Shown here: positions 37,135-45,343 of the stretch, one piece after another
How the letters are laid out: the number at the start of each line of letters is the position of its first letter
Position numbering within the stretch: the first letter of the stretch is position 1
Made by a program: the position numbers and the translations under genes
The notes under the pieces: generated by a model
The model's input: only the letters and a program-made list of their open reading frames with translations
The model's database searches: none
What the model was told of the DNA's origin: nothing
Assembly: GCF_000686905.1 (NCBI RefSeq)
Contig: NZ_JMLW01000009.1
Coordinates: 33,009 to 97,008 of the forward strand
Length of the DNA: 64,000 nt
Direction of reading: 5' to 3'
Source of the DNA: Marinospirillum insulare DSM 21763
GTDB taxonomy: Bacteria > Pseudomonadota > Gammaproteobacteria > Pseudomonadales > Halomonadaceae

Positions 37135-37599
37135 CTAGGAAACTTGAGTTGAAAAAAAGTTAGTATCGCCAGCTAATAGCTTGGCTTTACGAGCTAGTAC
37201 TTCTTCAGAGGGGTACTGGCGAATCACTTCATCGGTTTTGGTGTTAAAAACTTTGACTACTAAATCATCTGTATCTTCGTGTAGCTCAAACCTTAGTGAG
37301 CGGTTGTAGGAGTAAAGGGCACTATTGATTTCATCAAGAATATCTCTTAACTCACTAGCGCCTATACTGTCGGTTGTTTCTTCTTGTTTTTTTGCTAGGA
37401 TTTCTTGGGATTCTTGCTCTAAAGTTTCAGATAATTGGCTAGGCGTTTTAGTTTCAGCTTGGCTAACTTCACTTTTAATAGCAGGTTTGCTATCAGTTTC
37501 AGGCACAAGTGCTGTCGTTGTATTGTTTAAAGAAGAGCCGCTGCCAACAGGCCTGTCTGTGGTGACGGCAGGGTTCAGACTTAATAGCTCTGAGGACAT
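37135..37599 (-). CDS. flaG: Flagellar protein FlaG
   Basis: FlaG influences filament length and usually lies between flagellin and fliD. The 154-residue product has a long Thr/Ser/Glu-rich N-terminal region and the FlaG C-terminal domain with LRFELHEDTDDLVVKVFNTKTDEVIRQYPSEEVL. A GAGG ribosome site precedes the ATG at 37599, and a sigma-28 promoter lies 40-66 bases upstream. Confidence 0.92.
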   Translation of the reverse strand: MSSELLSLNPAVTTDRPVGSGSSLNNTTTALVPETDSKPAIKSEVSQAETKTPSQLSETLEQESQEILAKKQEETTDSIGASELRDILDEINSALYSYNRSLRFELHEDTDDLVVKVFNTKTDEVIRQYPSEEVLARKAKLLAGDTNFFSTQVS

Positions 37600-37638
37600 G
37601 ACGGTAACCTCTTATTGAATGGATTGCTTACAGTATAG

Positions 37639-37665
37639 TAATCGACCGTCTTTCCAACAACTTTA
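37639..37665 (-). promoter_or_regulatory. Sigma-28 (FliA) promoter of flaG-fliD
   Basis: On the minus strand TAAAGTTG (37658-37665), 11 bases, then GTCGATTA (37639-37646), against the consensus TAAAGTTT-N11-GCCGATAA. Confidence 0.75.
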
Positions 37666-37686
37666 GTTTTTGGTTAAAATTTAAAC

Positions 37687-37715
37687 AAAAAAATGCCGGG
37701 CTATACCCGGCATTT
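37687..37715 (-). terminator. Intrinsic terminator after flagellin gene
   Basis: AAATGCCGGG (37691-37700) pairs perfectly with CCCGGCATTT (37706-37715), with a T run on the minus strand (complement of 37687-37693). It ends the flagellin unit at 37740-38618. Confidence 0.9.
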
Positions 37716-37739
37716 GTTAGGCTAGCGTGTAAGTTAAAC

Positions 37740-38618
37740 TTACAGTAGGCCTAGTACCACCTGAGATGAAGCATTCGCTTGACCTAGTGCAGCAACACCC
37801 GCTTGCTGAAGTACTTGTTGCTTAGCAAGGTTAGAGGTTTCAACCGCAAAGTCAGCGTCCTGAACACGGCTACGAGCTGCTTGTAGGTTTTCAGAGTAAG
37901 TCTGGTTACCAGAGATAACGGTTTCAAAACGGTTCATAACCGCACCAAAGGTTGCACGAATTTCAGAGATGCCATCAATAGCAGCACGCGTAAGAGCAAT
38001 AGAGGCTTGTGCAGACGCTTGTGATTCAATGCCGATAGATCCGCTTCGAAGCAAGCTATCAGTACCAGTTGTGATTGTACCAATAACTGTTTTAGCACTA
38101 CCTGCCATCGACTTGGTTAAACCACCTGACAAACCAGCCTTTACTTGGAACCCAGAGCCATTTTGGTTACCTACCTGCATGGTTAGTGCTTTTGCAGAAC
38201 CATTCAGTAGCTTTTGACCGTTAAACTCAGTGGTATCAACAATACGCGCAATTTCTTGCGTTAACTGGTCAACCTCCTTCTGCAAACCACCACGTGCTGC
38301 AGAGTTGTAAGTACCGTTAGCTGACTGAATGGCTAGCTCGTTAATACGCTGTAGGTTGCTAGTAATTTGATCTAGCGCACCTTCAGCCGTTTGTGCCATC
38401 GAAATACCGTCACCAGCATTACGGGTTGCCATGTTCAAGCCACGAATATCTTTGGTTTGAGACTGAGCAAGGTACAAGCCAGCTGCATCATCTTTAGCCG
38501 AGTTAATACGTAAGCCTGTAGAAAGGCGGTTAAAGGTTTGTGATTGAGCATCTTGCGTTTTAGCAAGGTTGCGAGCGCCATTAAGTGCGCCAACGTTGGT
38601 GTTAATTACTAAAGCCAT
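37740..38618 (-). CDS. Flagellin (sigma-28 unit, single gene)
   Basis: The 292-residue flagellin shares nearly identical N-terminal (about 1-155) and C-terminal (about 225-292) parts with the two flagellins at 38763-40535; only the short centre differs (GSAKTVIGTITTGTDSLLRS). It is filament protein and the probable glycosylation substrate, with Ser/Thr in the variable centre. The ATG at 38618 has a strong AAGGAG and matches the start of its paralogues; an upstream start at 38657 lies in the leader and is rejected. Confidence 0.95.
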   Translation of the reverse strand: MALVINTNVGALNGARNLAKTQDAQSQTFNRLSTGLRINSAKDDAAGLYLAQSQTKDIRGLNMATRNAGDGISMAQTAEGALDQITSNLQRINELAIQSANGTYNSAARGGLQKEVDQLTQEIARIVDTTEFNGQKLLNGSAKALTMQVGNQNGSGFQVKAGLSGGLTKSMAGSAKTVIGTITTGTDSLLRSGSIGIESQASAQASIALTRAAIDGISEIRATFGAVMNRFETVISGNQTYSENLQAARSRVQDADFAVETSNLAKQQVLQQAGVAALGQANASSQVVLGLL

Positions 38619-38662
38619 GGTGAACTCCTTAAACTTAAAAAGTATGTCCGGGGACAATTACA

Positions 38663-38689
38663 TTATCGGACGTATCACTAAAAACTTTA
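38663..38689 (-). promoter_or_regulatory. Sigma-28 (FliA) promoter of flagellin gene
   Basis: On the minus strand TAAAGTTT (38682-38689), an 11-base spacer, then TCCGATAA (38663-38670): one mismatch from consensus. It drives the flagellin at 37740-38618. Confidence 0.88.
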
Positions 38690-38707
38690 AACTTTTATTT
38701 AGAATAT

Positions 38708-38735
38708 AAAAAAGCCGAGGTTTATCCTCGGCTTT
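38708..38735 (-). terminator. Intrinsic terminator after flagellin pair
   Basis: AAAGCCGAGG (38711-38720) pairs perfectly with CCTCGGCTTT (38726-38735) with a T run on the minus strand (complement of 38708-38713). It ends the two-flagellin transcript. Confidence 0.9.
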
Positions 38736-38762
38736 CTTTTAAGGCTAGTGTGTAAGTTTAAC

Positions 38763-39635
38763 TTACAGTAGGCCTAGTACTACCTGAGATGAGGCATTCG
38801 CTTGACCGAGTGCCGCAACACCCGCCTGCTGAAGTACTTGTTGCTTAGCAAGGTTAGAGGTTTCAACCGCAAAGTCAGCATCTTGAACACGACTACGTGC
38901 AGCTTGTAGGTTTTCAGAGTAAGTCTGGTTACCAGAGATTACTGCTTCAAAACGGTTCATAACCGCACCAAAGGTTGCGCGAATTTCAGAGATACCATCA
39001 ATAGCATCACGAGTCGCTTCAATAGAGGCTTGAGCAGCAGTTTGTTTGCTAATATCAATAATCGAAGTACCAGCAAAGCCACTTTTCATTATGCTTCTTA
39101 TCGTACCGCTTGCATTTTTTGCAAGGTTGTCAGCTAGACCACCCGACAAACCAGCTTGTACTTGGTAACCTGAACCATTTTGGTTACCTACCTGCATGGT
39201 CAATGCTTCTGCACCACTGTTAAGTAGTTTTTGGCCATTAAACTCCGTAGTCTCAACAATACGCGCAATTTCTTGCGTTAACTGGTCAACCTCTTTCTGC
39301 AAGCCGCCACGTGCTGCTGAGTTGTAAGTACCGTTAGCTGATTGAATGGCTAGCTCGTTAATACGCTGTAGGTTGCTAGTAATTTGATCTAGTGCACCTT
39401 CAGCCGTTTGTGCCATCGAAATACCGTCACCAGCATTGCGGGTTGCCATGTTCAAACCACGAATGTCTTTGGTTTGAGACTGGGCTAGGTACAAGCCAGC
39501 CGCATCATCTTTAGCTGAGTTAATACGTAAACCAGTTGATAGTCGGTTAAAGGTTTGTGATTGGGCGTCTTGTGTTTTAGCAAGGTTGCGAGCGCCATTG
39601 AGTGCGCCAACGTTGGTGTTAATTACTAAAGCCAT
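38763..39635 (-). CDS. Flagellin (second gene of a two-flagellin unit)
   Basis: The 290-residue flagellin is almost identical to its neighbours over the D0/D1 regions, with a distinct centre (NLAKNASGTIRSIMKSGFAG). Its ATG has GGAG about eight bases upstream. No promoter separates it from the flagellin at 39654-40535 (18-base gap), so both probably come from the sigma-28 promoter at 40580-40606. Confidence 0.95.
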   Translation of the reverse strand: MALVINTNVGALNGARNLAKTQDAQSQTFNRLSTGLRINSAKDDAAGLYLAQSQTKDIRGLNMATRNAGDGISMAQTAEGALDQITSNLQRINELAIQSANGTYNSAARGGLQKEVDQLTQEIARIVETTEFNGQKLLNSGAEALTMQVGNQNGSGYQVQAGLSGGLADNLAKNASGTIRSIMKSGFAGTSIIDISKQTAAQASIEATRDAIDGISEIRATFGAVMNRFEAVISGNQTYSENLQAARSRVQDADFAVETSNLAKQQVLQQAGVAALGQANASSQVVLGLL

Positions 39636-39653
39636 GGTGAGTCTCCTTACTAA

Positions 39654-40535
39654 TTATAGTAGACCTAGTACTACCTGAGATGAAGCATTCGCTTGACCGA
39701 GTGCAGCAACACCTGCTTGCTGTAGTACTTGTTGCTTAGCAAGGTTAGATGTTTCAACCGCAAAGTCAGCATCTTGAACACGGCTACGTGCAGCTTGTAG
39801 GTTTTCAGAGTAAGTCTGGTTACCAGAGATTACTGCTTCAAAACGGTTCATAACCGCACCAAAGGTTGCACGAATTTCAGAGATACCATCAATGGCAGCA
39901 CGCGTACCAGAAATAGCAGCTTGTGCAGACCCTTGTGTTTCAATACCGATAGTTCCGCTAGCGAGTAGGGCATCAGTCGCATTAACAATACTACTGATAA
40001 CTTGCTGACCGCTACCGGTTGTCATTGCAGAGTTTAAGCCACCTGACAAACCAGCTTTCACTTGGAATCCAGAACCATTTTGGTTACCTACCTGCATGGT
40101 TAGCGCTTTTGCAGAACCATTCAGTAGTTTTTGACCGTTAAATTCAGTGGTCTCAACAATACGCGCAATTTCTTGTGTTAACTGGTTAACTTCTTTCTGT
40201 AAACCGCCGCGTGCCGCAGTGTTGTAAGTACCGTTAGCTGATTGAATGGCTAGCTCATTAATACGTTGTAGGTTGCTAGTAATTTGATCTAGTGCACCTT
40301 CAGCCGTTTGCGCCATCGAAATACCGTCACCAGCATTACGGGTTGCCATGTTCAAACCACGAATGTCTTTGGTTTGAGACTGAGCAAGGTACAAGCCAGC
40401 CGCATCATCTTTAGCTGAGTTAATACGTAAACCAGTTGATAGTCGGTTAAAGGTTTGTGATTGGGCATCTTGCGTTTTAGCAAGGTTGCGAGCGCCATTA
40501 AGTGCGCCAACGTTGGTGTTAATTACTAAAGCCAT
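39654..40535 (-). CDS. Flagellin (first gene of a two-flagellin unit)
   Basis: The 293-residue flagellin begins MALVINTNVGALNGARNLAK like its two neighbours and ends QANASSQVVLGLL. The central segment (TTGSGQQVISSIVNATDALLASGT) is closest in layout to that of the 37740-38618 flagellin. An AAGGAG ribosome site precedes the ATG. Its promoter and leader are near copies of those of the 37740-38618 gene, showing recent duplication. Confidence 0.95.
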   Translation of the reverse strand: MALVINTNVGALNGARNLAKTQDAQSQTFNRLSTGLRINSAKDDAAGLYLAQSQTKDIRGLNMATRNAGDGISMAQTAEGALDQITSNLQRINELAIQSANGTYNTAARGGLQKEVNQLTQEIARIVETTEFNGQKLLNGSAKALTMQVGNQNGSGFQVKAGLSGGLNSAMTTGSGQQVISSIVNATDALLASGTIGIETQGSAQAAISGTRAAIDGISEIRATFGAVMNRFEAVISGNQTYSENLQAARSRVQDADFAVETSNLAKQQVLQQAGVAALGQANASSQVVLGLL

Positions 40536-40579
40536 GGTGAACTCCTTAAACTTAGAAAGAATGTCCGGGGACAGTAGAT

Positions 40580-40606
40580 GTATCGGTACTAACCAATAAA
40601 ACTTTA
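40580..40606 (-). promoter_or_regulatory. Sigma-28 (FliA) promoter of the flagellin pair
   Basis: On the minus strand TAAAGTTT (40599-40606), an 11-base spacer, then ACCGATAC (40580-40587). The promoter lies in the gap after the glycosyltransferase gene. Confidence 0.82.
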
Positions 40607-40619
40607 ATTTTTTTATTTA

Positions 40620-43600
40620 CTAGTTGAAAACCTCTTCAACCCAGGCAACAAGGCGTTTGCTGCATATTTCTTCAGTGTTGCTATCTAGCACTAGTCGTAT
40701 GTTTACCTCGCAACTCAAGCTTTGAAAAAGCTTCATATCGGCTATTAAATAACCTGTTAGATGGGTTTCCATTTTTTTCCAGTGCTGAAAATCTGCTTCA
40801 TTACTCACCAAAACCCATTGTTGAATAGTGGTATTGCCAGCAAGGTCTTCAATAGTATTTGTAAAGGCTTCAGGTTTGCCAGAGTAAATACAAAGGTCGG
40901 GTTGCAGGCGTGCTAGCTCAATAGAATTAACCACAGCAGCATTAGCAGCTGACAGGTGGCTATAGTTTTGCACTTGCACTTGTTCTTTTAATTCATTGCT
41001 CACAAATATTTTAGTTAAGCTTTGGCCGAGGTGTATTTGTTCAGGGTTAGGGTCAGATATAAGTGTCAAAACTCTAGGGCGTTGCCGATGCTGGTGGTGC
41101 CATTTACCTGCAAGCAAATCATCAGCGTCTAAGCCAGAGCCTCGTAAAGCTAGGTTGGGGTTAAAAGCTGGATCATGAGTAAGTAGAGCAAACCAGTTTT
41201 TCTTAAATAGTTGTTTATCTTCAGGCATAAGCTGATAGTTATTGCTACCAACAAGTACAACGCTACTCAAGGGTGTCCATACTAGCTTGTTACCTGCTAA
41301 ACAGAGTTTAATTTGTAAATCATTAACTGCTAATAAGCTAGTGAAGTCAGAACTAAAGCCACCTTGCTCCATAAGTTTAGAGCGTTTTACTGCAAGGCAG
41401 GCTGGATTAAGTGCATTAAAATTCTGCTCACACCAGGCTCTAGGTAGGCCGGTTACCTCTTGCTCTAAAAAGAAGTTTTCATATAAATCACCAACTAAAC
41501 CATTTTTACCAAGTATTTGCCCGGCACTTAAGATGCTAGCGTTAGTTGATACTAAACGTGGTGCAGCCATAGCAATATCTGGCCTTTGTAGTTGATCTAA
41601 TAATGCATCAATCCAAGTAGGCTGAACAAAACGCAGGCGATTTAAAGCAAAAATTACAAGTTCTGATTCTGAAGCAGAAATCAGTTCACGCCATGCGGCT
41701 AGTTCACCTTGCCAAGAGTGCAAGGGAACAAGCTTAGGCTGGTGGTCTTTAAAGGTTAGCTTTTCTTCAATTAACCAAGCAGTAAAATCTACTGTATCAG
41801 TAGGTATTGCCAAGTAGAGTAGAGTTTGATTTGTGGCATTACTTTTTAGATAGGATCGAATAAAATTTGCCAAATTAGTATCTAAAGCAGGTGTTGCAAC
41901 TAACAAATCTGCTTTTACTGTTAGATCTGGTAAGTTGTATTGAATATTATAAACACCCTGATATAAGCCAGCATTAACATTAGCTTGATTGTAGCCGCAG
42001 CGTACCAAGTGTTGTAGTCTAATTTCGGAACCTAACTTTTCATAGTTATTACTATCTATCAATTGATCCGTATAAGGGGAACGGTTAACTAATATATAAG
42101 GTACGTGACCTATAGCCGGAATAGTCATCCTTTCAGCAAGGCGAAAAATTAAATCCTCGTTTTGTCGGTAGGCATAGGCTTGGTATCCGCCTAGGGCTTG
42201 CCATGCGTCTTTTCTGAAAGCTACGCAGCGATTAACATAATCAGTTGACCTAAGCAAGTCTAAGTTGAAGTCAGGCTTAAAGGCTGGATCTTCAGGTAAA
42301 CTTGTACCCAATCTTGATTCATCATTATCTAGTTTTTTATCACTTAACTTAACTAGTACTTCATCACCATAAATAGCAAGCCAATCAGGGTTTAAATCAG
42401 CATAATCAGCTAGGTTGAAAAGTGCTTGGGGGTGCAGTTCATCACCTGGCCAGAGCTGCATTATCCAGTCTGCATCAATATCTTCTATGGCCTGATTAAT
42501 TGCTTCAAAAGGGGTTGCTGCTTGTATCCATTGAATGTTTTCTTGCTTACTTAGGTCTTCAATTGGACATGGAGCAGTACTTAAGATTGTAATGCCATAA
42601 TGTTTATAAATTTGTAGTTCGAAACTATCTAGTGTTGTTGCTAAGGCATTAAACAATGATTCATCAACAACAAGAAGCAGGTGAAAGGTAGGTTGATTTT
42701 TCCATGCATTATACCGCTCACCCATTAATTGACCTGTTAGCTCGTTAGGCTGAGTGCTAGTACGCCATATTTTAAATTTATCATTAATATAGAATCTATG
42801 ATCATAACCTTGAGTATTTAAATTATCATAGAAACTATCATTGTCTAAAACTTTGTCAGATAATTCTTTTTCTCCGATGATTTCTAGAATTTTAGCTGTG
42901 GCTTTTTTTGTGGCGCTTAGTTCTATTGTTGGGTATACATATTTATTATTATTAGATGAAAGGTTAGTTAGTGATTCTCTTTTGTCTTCGTCATAAATTA
43001 ACTCGCTTAGTGTTGAATATAAATCTTTAGCCTCACATTGTGCTACACCATCATTAGCAGCGTAAATTAACCCACCTAAAAATACTTGACGAGAAACTAG
43101 CTCTATTGTAGCGCAACCCATAGCCATACTTTCAACTGCAATACTAGACCCTGGTGAAACTGTAATGTCAGATATTAAGATAACGCTCTCAGGCCTATCA
43201 AATATGTAGGCAAAATTGTTTTCTAAGCCTAGTTTTTTTGCTAAATGATTGGCACGTTGATTACTAAAACTGACACCTGAAGGCCTATCTTTAATAATAA
43301 AAAACACCGACCTTTCTGATTCTTCATTTATTTTTGCTGCTGCTTCCATAAATGCATCTAGAGTTTTTTCATAAGTTAAAGGATCAGAAGTTGCATTCTC
43401 ATGTACAGCATAGGTTGTAAAAAAACTTACTACTAAAGCTTCGTCAGGTATTGTAAGCTTTGTTTTTAAATCAATAATATTATTTAACTCTATTGTTCTA
43501 TAACTATCCCAGTTTACAAGGCCAGTTATATGCTTCTGTCCTTTCCCTGTTTCCATATCATCTAAAGTATCAATGCATCGCGAGGTGGTTAGAGTAAGGT

Positions 43601-44129
43601 GATCAGCTATAAATTGACGTATAGAGCCTAAATTCCTTGCAACATAAGGGCTATGACATAAATGAATTGAAGGGATGTTGTTATATTTTGCCCACTGGAC
43701 TAAAGTAGCCTCATGAATAAGGTATTCCTGATTAGTTAACAGGGCCTTTATATTATATTCTTCTTTTAATTTATCTAGCCCCTTGTACAGAGTTATTATT
43801 TTCTCTGTTCTTTTTTTTGCACTTTCAATAATGTAGTCAGAAAAACTAGATTGATAGTTGTTCTCTTTTAAAAATTTATCTAGCTTAGGTTTGTTTTTAT
43901 CTAGTAAAGTATTTTTTAACTCTGCCTCTTCTTTTATTAATGCTTCTTCTTCGGTGCTAAAAGTGTTTTCAATAGTGATGCATTTAACATCATGGCTTTT
44001 TGCTATAGCCTTGTGAGTGGAAGTAAATAGTTTTGGTGTAATTAAGTCAAAACTAGTTTCATTTAGTAAAGGGTTAAGTATTAATATTTGGCGATCTAGT
44101 AATGTAGATATAATTGCATTTTTTTTCAT
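40620..44129 (-). CDS. Multidomain glycosyltransferase (GT-B-like plus two GT-A-like domains), paralogue 1
   Basis: This 1169-residue cytoplasmic protein appears to have three parts. Residues about 1-440 resemble the GT-B fold of CDP-glycerol/teichoic-type transferases (FFIIKDRPSG, then ITVSPGSSIAVESMAMG). About 480-720 resemble a family-2 GT-A domain (FHLLLVVDESLFNALATTLDS, DWLAIYGDE, YRQNEDLIFRLAERM). About 740-1010 are a second GT-A-like domain (MAAPRLVSTNASILSAGQI, PRAWCEQNFNALNPA). It is a clear paralogue of the protein at 59124-62648 over the last two parts. It is the last gene of the sugar island and lies next to the flagellins, as do the Fgt flagellin glycosyltransferases of Pseudomonas syringae. 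The first 1.3 kb is more AT-rich than the rest, suggesting a swapped N-terminal domain. Substrate unknown. Confidence 0.8.
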   Translation of the reverse strand: MKKNAIISTLLDRQILILNPLLNETSFDLITPKLFTSTHKAIAKSHDVKCITIENTFSTEEEALIKEEAELKNTLLDKNKPKLDKFLKENNYQSSFSDYIIESAKKRTEKIITLYKGLDKLKEEYNIKALLTNQEYLIHEATLVQWAKYNNIPSIHLCHSPYVARNLGSIRQFIADHLTLTTSRCIDTLDDMETGKGQKHITGLVNWDSYRTIELNNIIDLKTKLTIPDEALVVSFFTTYAVHENATSDPLTYEKTLDAFMEAAAKINEESERSVFFIIKDRPSGVSFSNQRANHLAKKLGLENNFAYIFDRPESVILISDITVSPGSSIAVESMAMGCATIELVSRQVFLGGLIYAANDGVAQCEAKDLYSTLSELIYDEDKRESLTNLSSNNNKYVYPTIELSATKKATAKILEIIGEKELSDKVLDNDSFYDNLNTQGYDHRFYINDKFKIWRTSTQPNELTGQLMGERYNAWKNQPTFHLLLVVDESLFNALATTLDSFELQIYKHYGITILSTAPCPIEDLSKQENIQWIQAATPFEAINQAIEDIDADWIMQLWPGDELHPQALFNLADYADLNPDWLAIYGDEVLVKLSDKKLDNDESRLGTSLPEDPAFKPDFNLDLLRSTDYVNRCVAFRKDAWQALGGYQAYAYRQNEDLIFRLAERMTIPAIGHVPYILVNRSPYTDQLIDSNNYEKLGSEIRLQHLVRCGYNQANVNAGLYQGVYNIQYNLPDLTVKADLLVATPALDTNLANFIRSYLKSNATNQTLLYLAIPTDTVDFTAWLIEEKLTFKDHQPKLVPLHSWQGELAAWRELISASESELVIFALNRLRFVQPTWIDALLDQLQRPDIAMAAPRLVSTNASILSAGQILGKNGLVGDLYENFFLEQEVTGLPRAWCEQNFNALNPACLAVKRSKLMEQGGFSSDFTSLLAVNDLQIKLCLAGNKLVWTPLSSVVLVGSNNYQLMPEDKQLFKKNWFALLTHDPAFNPNLALRGSGLDADDLLAGKWHHQHRQRPRVLTLISDPNPEQIHLGQSLTKIFVSNELKEQVQVQNYSHLSAANAAVVNSIELARLQPDLCIYSGKPEAFTNTIEDLAGNTTIQQWVLVSNEADFQHWKKMETHLTGYLIADMKLFQSLSCEVNIRLVLDSNTEEICSKRLVAWVEEVFN

Positions 44130-44137
44130 GAGTTACC

Positions 44138-44653
44138 CTAACGTATTCTTTTCTGAGCTAAGTTAGAAATTTTACCAATCGTAGCAAATATTTCTGAATT
44201 AATGGATGTGTAGAGTGGGGTTTTATTAATATTTAAATCAGTGTTGTCAATAGAGGAAAGCCAGTTATCTGCAATATAACCTTTTGCAGCATCAGCTTTG
44301 CTATCTAAATCCCAAAAATAAAGAACTTCTTGCTGCTCACTATTGAGCGATGTAAATATCCACTTTTTTATATCATTGTTTGCAAGTTGATAAAGCCTTA
44401 GAATAAACTGTGCAGAATAAATGCTTTCAAAATGCACTACTAGAAACTTATTAATATTAGGTAACTCGGCAGCAACAATGTTTTCTTGATGATAATATGG
44501 AGCTATTTTGCTATTCCAATCTTGCATAAAACCTTGGAAGCTTTTATCGACCTCTAGCCAACTCATTAGTCTAAGCCAGGCATTTTTTCCACAGAAAGTT
44601 TGGCTTGCTACTAGATTTGCAAATTCTTCTGATGTGTAATCAGGTATACTCAT
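44138..44653 (-). CDS. Hypothetical protein upstream of glycosyltransferase 1
   Basis: I do not recognise this 171-residue protein. It has no signal peptide or membrane segment, is rich in aromatic residues (many Trp and Tyr), and looks mostly helical. It lies eight bases before the large glycosyltransferase and three bases after legF, in the same direction, so it belongs to the sugar operon. A small partner or accessory protein of the glycosyltransferase is possible. Confidence 0.7.
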   Translation of the reverse strand: MSIPDYTSEEFANLVASQTFCGKNAWLRLMSWLEVDKSFQGFMQDWNSKIAPYYHQENIVAAELPNINKFLVVHFESIYSAQFILRLYQLANNDIKKWIFTSLNSEQQEVLYFWDLDSKADAAKGYIADNWLSSIDNTDLNINKTPLYTSINSEIFATIGKISNLAQKRIR

Positions 44654-44656
44654 TAT

Positions 44657-45343
44657 TCACCCTTGTATTTTTAAAATATATTCTGTTATTTGGAAATCTT
44701 CTAAAGTGTCTACATCTGCAGATTGGTTAGCGCTCATTAGATAAGCATAGGTACCTGAACTATAGAGCTTGCTCAGTTTGTTTAGATAACTTCTTTGAAA
44801 AAGATACATAGCACCATTTAGTCGATAATAAGGCTCTAGGTCTTGTGTTCTTTTTAGGTTTTTAGGTTTAATAAAACCGTCCATTGAGCCGTCTGTGCCT
44901 AGGGTATTACAGAATTGGATGGGGTACTCTACTTCACATACTGAAACCACTGCTTTTGCTGACTTTTCTTCCATTAGCTGCATGGCTTCTTTTATATGCT
45001 GTGCATTCCTTAGTGGTGATGTGGGTTGAAGGATAGCAATAGTAGAGGCTTGCTGGCTATGCTCTTGTTCAAACCATTTAACCAAATGCGTTACGACATC
45101 ATTGGTTGTTGCTTCATCTGATGCTAGTTCATCAGGACGTAGAAAAGGTACTTTTGCACCGTATTCTTTAGCAATTTTGGCTATGCCCTTGTCATCTGTG
45201 CTAACAAAAACATAATCAAAAACTTTACTTTTTAATGCTGCTTCTATAGTCCAGGCAATCATAGGTTTGCCTGCTAGGTCTTTGGTGTTTTTTCCTGGCA
45301 ATCTTTTGCTGCCACCACGGGCTGGGATGATTGCAATTTTCAT
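44657..45343 (-). CDS. legF: CMP-nonulosonate cytidylyltransferase (LegF/NeuA type)
   Basis: This enzyme activates legionaminic acid (or a related nonulosonic acid) with CTP to the CMP-sugar donor. The 228-residue protein starts MKIAIIPARGGSKRLPGKN, the CMP-sugar synthetase signature, and has ILQPTSPLRN and FVSTDDKGIAKIAKEYGA as in the family. The ATG at 45343 overlaps the previous stop by one base (TAATG) and places the CTP-binding motif correctly; a longer reading to 45409 is rejected. LegF is favoured over PseF or NeuA because of the neighbouring Leg-pathway genes. Confidence 0.87.
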   Translation of the reverse strand: MKIAIIPARGGSKRLPGKNTKDLAGKPMIAWTIEAALKSKVFDYVFVSTDDKGIAKIAKEYGAKVPFLRPDELASDEATTNDVVTHLVKWFEQEHSQQASTIAILQPTSPLRNAQHIKEAMQLMEEKSAKAVVSVCEVEYPIQFCNTLGTDGSMDGFIKPKNLKRTQDLEPYYRLNGAMYLFQRSYLNKLSKLYSSGTYAYLMSANQSADVDTLEDFQITEYILKIQG

